Part shown: positions 7,008 through 11,483 of the stretch, piece after piece | Layout: the number at the start of each line of letters is the position of its first letter | Numbering within the stretch: the stretch's first letter is position 1 | Assembly (NCBI GenBank): GCA_945869245.1 | Contig: CAMBOY010000077.1 | Span: 1 to 11,483, forward strand | Direction of reading: 5' to 3' | Length of the DNA: 11,483 nt | DNA from: Hydrogenophaga intermedia | GTDB lineage: Bacteria > Pseudomonadota > Gammaproteobacteria > Burkholderiales > Burkholderiaceae_C | The notes under the pieces: model-generated | Told to the model about the DNA's origin: nothing | Databases searched by the model: none | What the model saw: only the letters and a program-made list of their open reading frames with translations | Translations under genes and position numbers: made by a program

Positions 7008-7037
7008 ATGATAAACGAACGTTCGTGCTTTTTTCAA
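7008..7037 (-). promoter_or_regulatory. Sigma70-type promoter of the TetR gene and fatty-acid cluster
   Basis: On the minus strand a -35 box TTGAAA (7037-7032, five of six consensus bases) is followed by an 18-bp spacer and a -10 box TATCAT (7013-7008, five of six). Transcription would start near 7001, giving a leader of about 35 nt before the TetR ATG at 6966. The spacer contains the perfect palindrome at 7015-7026. The promoter lies just downstream of the argB-slmA terminator, so the cluster is insulated from it. Confidence 0.7.
7015..7026. promoter_or_regulatory. Probable TetR operator, perfect palindrome in promoter spacer
   Basis: ACGAACGTTCGT is a perfect 12-bp palindrome placed exactly between the -35 and -10 boxes of the TetR gene promoter. 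A bound dimer would exclude RNA polymerase, the usual geometry for TetR autorepression. Its inner 10 bp recur at 6302-6311. Binding by the adjacent TetR protein is inferred from position and symmetry. Confidence 0.65.
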
Positions 7038-7044
7038 GTGGCGC

Positions 7045-7093
7045 AAAAAAACCGACCCGGCGTGTTGTGGGGTTTTTCCCCACAGCGGGTCGG
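7045..7093 (-). terminator. Rho-independent terminator of the argB-slmA operon
   Basis: On the minus strand an outer stem of 8 bp (CCGACCCG pairing with CGGGTCGG, plus-strand arms 7086-7093 and 7052-7059) encloses a second 7-bp hairpin (arms 7066-7072 and 7078-7084) with a five-base loop. A run of seven T follows. It starts 22 nt behind the slmA stop codon. No T-tract exists on the plus-strand side, so it works in one direction only. Confidence 0.9.
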
Positions 7094-7115
7094 TGTGCCG
7101 AGGTGCGGCGCGGTG

Positions 7116-7739
7116 TCAGGGCAGCAACTGCGCCAAGCTGGCGTCGAGGTGTTCGGTCGGCGCTCTCTTGAACCCGCTGCGGGCAAAACGTTGCAGTCGG
7201 CCGACACAAAAACTGGTCAGCACCGAGGCCTGGGCCTGAGCGTCGACCGTAGGAGTGGCGCTGCTTTCGTTGCGCAGGTTGTGTTTGAGGGTGGATTCGA
7301 CTTTGTCGAAAAACAGCGCCATGCGTTGCTGCAAGCGCTCGTTCTCGTGCACCAGCGCGTCGCCCACCATGACACGGGCCATGCCGGGGTTCTTCTCACC
7401 AAACTGCAGCAGCAGGCCCACCAGCTTGCGGCTGCGCGCGCGGCCATCGGGCTCGCGGTCTTGCAGCTGCTGGGCGAGAGAAAAAATCGCCTGTTCGATG
7501 AAGTCGAGCAGGCCTTCGAACATCTGCGCCTTGCTGGCGAAATGGCGGTAGAGCGCGGCCTCGCTCACCCCGATGCGCGCGGCCAGCGCGGCGGTGGTGA
7601 CGCGTTCGCTGCCCGGGCTCTCCAGCATGGTGGCCAGGGTTTGCAGGATCTGCACCCGGCGCTCGCCCGGGCGCGGGCGCTTGCGCGTCTCTTCAGCCGG
7701 TGTGCCGTCGTCGCCGTGGTCGGTGTCGCGCTCGGTCAT
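7116..7739 (-). CDS. slmA: Nucleoid occlusion factor SlmA
   Basis: SlmA is a TetR-fold DNA-binding protein that, when bound to chromosomal sites, blocks FtsZ assembly over the nucleoid. The 207-residue protein matches the E. coli protein as I recall it: ERRVQILQTLATMLE (26-40), TTAALAARIGVSEAALYRHFASKAQMF in the DNA-binding domain (48-74), FGEKNPGMARV (113-123), and a C-terminal FCVGRLQRFARSGFK (177-191). An acidic tail of about 20 residues precedes the DNA-binding domain. The ATG at 7739 has AGGAGA at ideal spacing. The gene lies 29 bp behind argB and ends in a strong terminator, so it is probably co-transcribed with argB. It is a cell-division factor and unlikely to regulate the neighbouring fatty-acid genes. 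Confidence 0.88.
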   Translation of the reverse strand: MTERDTDHGDDGTPAEETRKRPRPGERRVQILQTLATMLESPGSERVTTAALAARIGVSEAALYRHFASKAQMFEGLLDFIEQAIFSLAQQLQDREPDGRARSRKLVGLLLQFGEKNPGMARVMVGDALVHENERLQQRMALFFDKVESTLKHNLRNESSATPTVDAQAQASVLTSFCVGRLQRFARSGFKRAPTEHLDASLAQLLP

Positions 7740-7768
7740 GCGGGTCTCCTGCAAAAGGGCCGGTGGGG

Positions 7769-8674
7769 TCAATGGGACTTGATCATGGTGCCAAAAGGCT
7801 GGTCGCCCAGCACTTCGAGCAGCAGGGCGTGGGGCACACGCCCGTCCAAGATGTGTACTGCGTTCACCCCGCTTTTGGCGGCATCCAGCGCGCCAGCAAT
7901 TTTCGGGATCATGCCACCGCTGATGGTGCCGTCTTCGCACAGCGCGTCGATGCGCCGGGGCGTGAGCTCGGTGAACAGCTGGCCCTGCTTGTCGAGCACA
8001 CCCGGGATGTTGGTGAGCATGAGCAGCTTTTCGGCCTGCAACACGGTGGCCAGCTTGGCCGCCACCACGTCGGCGTTGATGTTGTAGCTCTCGTTGTGTT
8101 CGCCAAAACCGATGGGGCTGACCACCGGGATGAACTGGTCGTCCTGCAGCGCCTTGACCACCGCTGGGTCGATGCTGGTGATGTCGCCGACCTGGCCCAC
8201 GTCGTGTTCCAGGTTCGGGTCTTTCTGGTCGGCCAGGCGCAGCTTGCGCGCGCGGATCATGGCGCCGTCGCGCCCGGTCAGTCCCACCGCCTTGCCACCG
8301 GCGCGGTTGATCAGGCCGACGATGTCTTGCTGCACCTCACCGGCGAGCACCCATTCCACCACTTCCATGGTTTCGGCATCGGTCACCCGCATACCCTGGA
8401 TGAACTCGCCTTTTTTGCCCAGACGCTGCAACAGGCCTTCGATCTGCGGGCCACCGCCGTGCACCACCACCGGGTTGATGCCCACCAGCTTGAGCAGCAC
8501 CACGTCTTCGGCAAAGGCCTGCTGCAAGGTCGGGTCGGTCATGGCGTTGCCGCCGTATTTGATGACCATGGTTTTGCCGTGGTACTTGCGGATGTAGGGC
8601 AAGGCTTGCGACAAGATTTCTGCGCGCTCGCGCGGCTGCACATGGGCCAGGTCAACGGGGGGGTGTGAAGTCAT
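7769..8674 (-). CDS. argB: N-acetylglutamate kinase
   Basis: ArgB phosphorylates N-acetylglutamate with ATP in the second step of the acetylated arginine pathway in the cytoplasm. The 301-residue protein is of usual length and has all expected motifs: VIKYGGNAM (37-45, with catalytic K39), VVVHGGGPQI (69-78), NINADVVAAKLA (198-209), LTNIPGV (220-226) and SGGMIPKI (252-259). The N-terminal helix before the kinase core (about residues 14-32) resembles that of arginine-inhibited hexameric enzymes, so feedback inhibition is likely but inferred. The ATG at 8674 gives a standard N-terminus; the Shine-Dalgarno is weak and a TTG two codons upstream is an alternative. The open frame continues far upstream, but that part is unrelated to ArgB and lies across the divergent phasin-like gene. 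slmA follows in the same transcript. Confidence 0.96.
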   Translation of the reverse strand: MTSHPPVDLAHVQPRERAEILSQALPYIRKYHGKTMVIKYGGNAMTDPTLQQAFAEDVVLLKLVGINPVVVHGGGPQIEGLLQRLGKKGEFIQGMRVTDAETMEVVEWVLAGEVQQDIVGLINRAGGKAVGLTGRDGAMIRARKLRLADQKDPNLEHDVGQVGDITSIDPAVVKALQDDQFIPVVSPIGFGEHNESYNINADVVAAKLATVLQAEKLLMLTNIPGVLDKQGQLFTELTPRRIDALCEDGTISGGMIPKIAGALDAAKSGVNAVHILDGRVPHALLLEVLGDQPFGTMIKSH

Positions 8675-8715
8675 GGTCAAAACGGTGAAGGCCGGACGGC
8701 GCCCGGTGCGCAGAA

Positions 8716-8721
8716 ATTGTA
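8716..8721 (-). promoter_or_regulatory. Candidate -10 box of the argB-slmA operon
   Basis: TACAAT on the minus strand matches five of six -10 bases and would give a leader of about 35 nt before the argB start. No good -35 box lies 16-18 bp upstream, so the call rests on the -10 alone within the 125-bp divergent gap. Confidence 0.4.
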
Positions 8722-8799
8722 GGGGCAGCACCGGGGCACGCCGCGCGTTTGACGCGCTACAGTTGCCCCAGTGCGCCAAACCGGCGCAGGAGAGACCCC

Positions 8800-9138
8800 A
8801 TGGCCACCCGACGCACCCCCGACAGCGCACCCGACACCGACGCCGCATCGCCGCAGGCACTGTGGCAAGCCGGCTTTGACGCCATGACCCAAGCGGCCAA
8901 CCAGGCGTTGGGCCCACTTGAAGGCCTGTTTGGCCAGCGTGTGGCCAAAGCCATGAGCCAGATGGGCATGCCCGCGCCCCTGGAGGTGCTGGCCCTACGC
9001 GAACAGGTACAGGCCTTGCAGGACCGGGTGGACCGATTGGAGGCCGCATTGGCGGCGGCGCCTGCCGCCAAAAAAAGCGCCACAGTCGCCAAGAAGGCGC
9101 CGGCCACCGCGTCGCGCAGTCGCCAGCCTCGCAGCTGA
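8800..9138 (+). CDS. Small phasin-like protein (PhaF/PhaI-related, low-level similarity)
   Basis: This 112-residue cytoplasmic protein is divided into a polar leader (1-18), an amphipathic helix (ALWQAGFDAMTQAANQAL), a segment GQRVAKAMSQMGMPAPLEV (46-63), a short coiled coil (ALREQVQALQDRVDRLEAAL, 65-84) and an alanine/lysine-rich basic tail. The segment RVAKAM-x-x-MGMP followed by a leucine-zipper-like helix and an AKK-rich tail recalls PhaF/PhaI-type phasins, which coat polyhydroxyalkanoate granules; basic tails of this type can bind DNA. The BMFP/UbiK family is an alternative because it also ends in a short coiled coil. The ATG at 8800 has AGGAGA upstream; an upstream in-frame TTG at 8749 has no such support. 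A PhaD-like regulator follows after 18 bp, which favours the phasin reading. Confidence 0.6.
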   Translation: MATRRTPDSAPDTDAASPQALWQAGFDAMTQAANQALGPLEGLFGQRVAKAMSQMGMPAPLEVLALREQVQALQDRVDRLEAALAAAPAAKKSATVAKKAPATASRSRQPRS

Positions 9139-9156
9139 GCCTCGCAGGCACCGGTC

Positions 9157-9816
9157 ATGGCCAGCAAGCGCCGAACGCCGCAGCGCATACTAGAGGCGAC
9201 GCTCGCCCTCTTCAACCGCTTTGGCGAGCCCAATGTGTCGACCGCCGCCATTGCCGCCGACCTGGGCATGAGCCCGGGCAATCTGTACTACCACTACCCG
9301 GCCAAAGACGAACTCATTCACGCGCTGTTCCACCAGTTCGACGAGCGCCTGCGTGTGGTACTGGGCACCGCCAGTGCGGTGCGCGACCTGGAAGAGGCCT
9401 GGTTCTTTCTGCACAGTCTGTATGAGGTGGTGTGGGACTACCGCTTTGTGTACCGCGACATCAACGACTTGTTGTCCAACAACCGCCGCATCGAACAGGC
9501 TTTGCAGCAGTTGATCGAGCACAAAGTCCAGGCGCTGGGGCACATGCTGGCTGGCTTGCGCGCCGGCAGTGGGCTGCGCATGGACACGGCCGCGCACAGC
9601 AGCACCGCGGAGACCATGGCGGTGTTGCTGACCTATTGGCTGAGCTTTGAATACGCCCGCAACCCACGCCACGCCTTAGAGCCCACGCAAGCGCAAAGCG
9701 CTTTGCTGCGCGGCGCGCAGCACCTCATGGCGTTGCTGGCGCCCCATTGGCCGCCCGAGCAGCAGGCCGCATGGGCTGCGCTGCAGGCGACCTACGCTCT
9801 GCCCGAGCCGGCCTAA
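9157..9816 (+). CDS. TetR-family regulator resembling PhaD
   Basis: This 219-residue TetR-type regulator has an N-terminal DNA-binding domain: RILEATLALFNRFGEPNVST (10-29), then AAIAADLGMSPGNLYYHYPAKDELI. The C-terminal domain contains DLEEAWFFLHSLYEVVWDYRF (77-97), FVYRDINDLL, and LMALLAPHW near 190-198. This pattern, especially LFN-x-x-GEPNVST and the Trp/Phe-rich helix before the YRF-x-x-RD segment, matches Pseudomonas PhaD as I recall it; PhaD activates phasin gene expression. The gene starts 18 bp behind the phasin-like gene, supporting a functional pair. The ligand could be a fatty-acid metabolite, by analogy. The Shine-Dalgarno is weak, so translation may depend on coupling. It is distinct from the two TetR-fold proteins encoded on the minus strand. 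Confidence 0.75.
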   Translation: MASKRRTPQRILEATLALFNRFGEPNVSTAAIAADLGMSPGNLYYHYPAKDELIHALFHQFDERLRVVLGTASAVRDLEEAWFFLHSLYEVVWDYRFVYRDINDLLSNNRRIEQALQQLIEHKVQALGHMLAGLRAGSGLRMDTAAHSSTAETMAVLLTYWLSFEYARNPRHALEPTQAQSALLRGAQHLMALLAPHWPPEQQAAWAALQATYALPEPA

Positions 9817-9825
9817 GATCGCAGC

Positions 9826-10761
9826 ATGGAAACCAAATGGCTTGAGGACTTTGTCAGCCTAGCTGAAACCCGCAGTTTCAGCCGCTCGGCCCAGCTGCGC
9901 CATGTGACCCAGCCGGCGTTTTCGCGCCGCATCCAGTCGCTTGAAGCCTGGGCTGGGACCGATTTGGTGGACCGTTCTTCCTATCCCACCCGTTTGACGC
10001 CCGCCGGGCAAACGCTCTACGACCAGGCGCTCGACCTGCTGCACACCCTGCAGTCCACCCGGGCCATGCTGCGCGCCCACACCGCCGCCGCACAAGACGT
10101 GATCGAGTTTGCGGTGCCGCACACCCTGGCCTTCACCTTTTTCCCTTCTTGGTTGTCCGGTTTGCGCGACACCGTGGGGGTGGTCAAAACCCGCCTGACG
10201 GCACTGAATGTGCACGACGCGGTGATGCGGCTGGTGGAGGGCAGCAGCGATCTGTTGATCGCCTACCACCACGCGGCGCAGCCGATCCAGCTCGACGCCG
10301 AGCGCTACGAAATGCTGCCCCTGGGCCGTGAGGTGCTGTCGCCCTACTGCAAACCGGGCGAGGACGGCCAGCCCCTGTTCGCGCTGCCTGGTCTAGTGGC
10401 TCACCCGCTGCCGTACCTGGCCTACGCGCCCGGTGCCTACCTGGGTCGGGCGGTGGACCAACTGCTCAAAGACAGCGACCATCCGGTGCATCTGGACCGC
10501 CGCTACGAAACCGACATGGCCGAAGGCCTCAAGGCCATGGCCATCGAAGGGCACGGCGTGGCCTTTTTGCCCGCCAGCGCGGTGCGGCGCGAGCTGCGAT
10601 CCAAGCGCTTGGTGGCTGCTGGGGCGCTGTGGCAGACCACGCTGGACATTCGCATCTACCGCGAACGCGCCACTTCGCGCAAAGCCAAGCGGGCGGTGGA
10701 AGCCTTTTGGACCGACCTGCAAGGGCACATCAAGTCGGGCTTGGCACAATCGGGGGCATGA
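9826..10761 (+). CDS. LysR-family regulator, HypT (YjiE)-like
   Basis: This 311-residue LysR-type regulator opens with METKWLEDFVSLAETRSFS, followed by the helix-turn-helix around SAQLRHVTQPAFSRRIQSLE (21-40) and a co-inducer domain from about 90 to 290. The ETKWL-x-DF start and QPAFSRRI match E. coli HypT, a regulator activated by hypochlorite through methionine oxidation. Comparing with HypT from memory, the equivalent of Met230 is present (M231), Met206 is replaced by L206, and Met123 has no clear counterpart. The activation mechanism therefore may not be shared. It starts 9 bp after the PhaD-like gene and its stop overlaps the pyrC start. Targets cannot be read from the sequence. Confidence 0.85.
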   Translation: METKWLEDFVSLAETRSFSRSAQLRHVTQPAFSRRIQSLEAWAGTDLVDRSSYPTRLTPAGQTLYDQALDLLHTLQSTRAMLRAHTAAAQDVIEFAVPHTLAFTFFPSWLSGLRDTVGVVKTRLTALNVHDAVMRLVEGSSDLLIAYHHAAQPIQLDAERYEMLPLGREVLSPYCKPGEDGQPLFALPGLVAHPLPYLAYAPGAYLGRAVDQLLKDSDHPVHLDRRYETDMAEGLKAMAIEGHGVAFLPASAVRRELRSKRLVAAGALWQTTLDIRIYRERATSRKAKRAVEAFWTDLQGHIKSGLAQSGA

Positions 10762-11483
10762 ACGCCCCCACCCCCGCCCCCATCAACACCCTGACCATCA
10801 CCCGCCCGGACGACTGGCACCTGCATGTGCGCGACGGCGCCGCGCTGAACACCGTGGTGCCGCACACGGCGGCCCAGTTCGGTCGGGCCATCATCATGCC
10901 CAACCTCAAGCCGCCGGTGACCACCGCCGCGCAGGCCTTGGCGTACAAGCAGCGCATCCTGGCGGCGGTGCCCGCTGGCCTGGCCTTTGAGCCGCTGATG
11001 ACGCTCTACTTGACCGACAATTTGGCGCCTGACGAGATCAAGCGCGCCAAAGACGCCGGTGTGGTGGCCTGCAAGCTCTACCCCGCTGGCGCCACCACCA
11101 ACAGCGACGCGGGCGTGACCGACATCCGCAAGATCTACCCCGTGCTCGAAGCCATGCAGCGCGAAGGCGTGCTGTTGTTGGTGCACGGCGAGGTGACCTC
11201 GTCCGACATCGATCTGTTCGACCGCGAAGCGGTGTTCATCGAGCAGCAGCTTAAGCCCCTGCGCCGCGACTTCCCCGGTCTGAAGATCGTGATGGAGCAC
11301 ATCACCACGAAGGAAGCGGCGCAGTACGTGGCCGACGGCGATGGCAAGCTCGCCGCCACCATCACGGTGCACCACCTGCTCTACAACCGCAACGCCATCT
11401 TCACCGGCGGCATCCGTCCGCACTATTACTGCCTGCCGGTGCTCAAGCGCGAAACCCACCGCCTGGCGCTGGTGCAGGCCGCC
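10758..11483 (+). CDS. pyrC: Dihydroorotase, class II (PyrC), 3' end outside the window
   Basis: PyrC closes N-carbamoyl-aspartate to dihydroorotate in de novo pyrimidine synthesis in the cytoplasm. The 242 residues present, out of about 345 usual, include the metal ligands HLHVRDG (H21, H23), the lysine expected to be carbamylated in CKLYPAGATTNS (K106), H143 in LLVHGE and H181 in MEHITT. The substrate-binding IIMPNLKPP segment is at 45-53. The C-terminal third, with the catalytic aspartate, lies beyond the window, so intactness cannot be judged. The ATG at 10758 overlaps the stop of the LysR gene (ATGA). Only a G-run precedes it as a ribosome signal, so translation may be coupled to the upstream gene. 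Confidence 0.95.
   Translation, partial: MNAPTPAPINTLTITRPDDWHLHVRDGAALNTVVPHTAAQFGRAIIMPNLKPPVTTAAQALAYKQRILAAVPAGLAFEPLMTLYLTDNLAPDEIKRAKDAGVVACKLYPAGATTNSDAGVTDIRKIYPVLEAMQREGVLLLVHGEVTSSDIDLFDREAVFIEQQLKPLRRDFPGLKIVMEHITTKEAAQYVADGDGKLAATITVHHLLYNRNAIFTGGIRPHYYCLPVLKRETHRLALVQAA

Noticed and set aside
6967..7209. Upstream extension of the first TetR protein
   Set aside because: It would cover the promoter, operator and slmA terminator and overlap the slmA gene; the extra residues show no TetR features.
8749..8763. TTGACG and TACAGT as a plus-strand promoter for the phasin-like gene
   Set aside because: The boxes are only 3 bp apart, and no -35 lies 16-18 bp before TACAGT. It cannot be a normal sigma70 promoter as it stands.
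8675..9151. N-terminal extension of argB to a 460-residue protein
   Set aside because: The added part has no ArgB similarity, is rich in Arg, Pro and Gly, and is antisense to the phasin-like gene. The ATG at 8674 gives the normal ArgB length.

Overview
The window is GC-rich, densely packed bacterial chromosome. It looks like a betaproteobacterium of the order Burkholderiales, probably a Comamonadaceae relative. This rests on gene content (an argB-slmA pair, a PhaD-like regulator, FadN-type beta-oxidation genes), codon use, and GC-rich hairpin repeats of a kind I associate with that family. No species can be named from the sequence alone. There are eleven genes, ten complete and one cut by the right edge. 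There is no tRNA, rRNA, CRISPR array, transposase or phage gene.

Left block (1-7115, all minus strand). Read in transcription order, this is a fatty-acid beta-oxidation cluster: a TetR-family regulator (6966-6262), an acyl-CoA dehydrogenase (6226-4430), a small exported DUF2147 protein (4399-3962), a fused 3-hydroxyacyl-CoA dehydrogenase/enoyl-CoA hydratase (3770-1368) and a thiolase (1357-152). The fusion has the dehydrogenase half first and the hydratase half second. That is the FadN order of Bacillus, not the classical FadB order. Together the three enzymes supply every step of the beta-oxidation spiral. The regulator has a good sigma70-type promoter with a perfect 12-bp palindrome inside its spacer. 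The inner 10 bp of that palindrome recur near the 3' end of the regulator gene, just upstream of the acyl-CoA dehydrogenase. Two structurally related multi-hairpin repeats lie directly behind the stop codons of the DUF2147 gene and the thiolase gene.

Middle block (7045-8674, minus strand). argB (N-acetylglutamate kinase) is followed 29 bp later by slmA (nucleoid-occlusion TetR protein). The pair ends in a strong Rho-independent terminator that separates it from the fatty-acid regulator.

Right block (8800-11483, plus strand). Divergent from argB is a tight run of four genes: a small phasin-like protein, a PhaD-like TetR regulator, a LysR regulator resembling HypT, and pyrC (dihydroorotase, truncated by the window end). 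Gaps are 18 bp, 9 bp and a 4-bp ATGA overlap, so they are probably co-transcribed.

Most of the window is ordinary metabolism. The items most worth a second look are the duplicated palindrome as a likely fatty-acid regulon operator, the two hairpin repeats whose arms differ but keep pairing, the phasin-like/PhaD-like pair outside any visible PHA synthase locus, and the DUF2147 protein inside a beta-oxidation operon. I found no evidence of a wholly new defence or mobile system.
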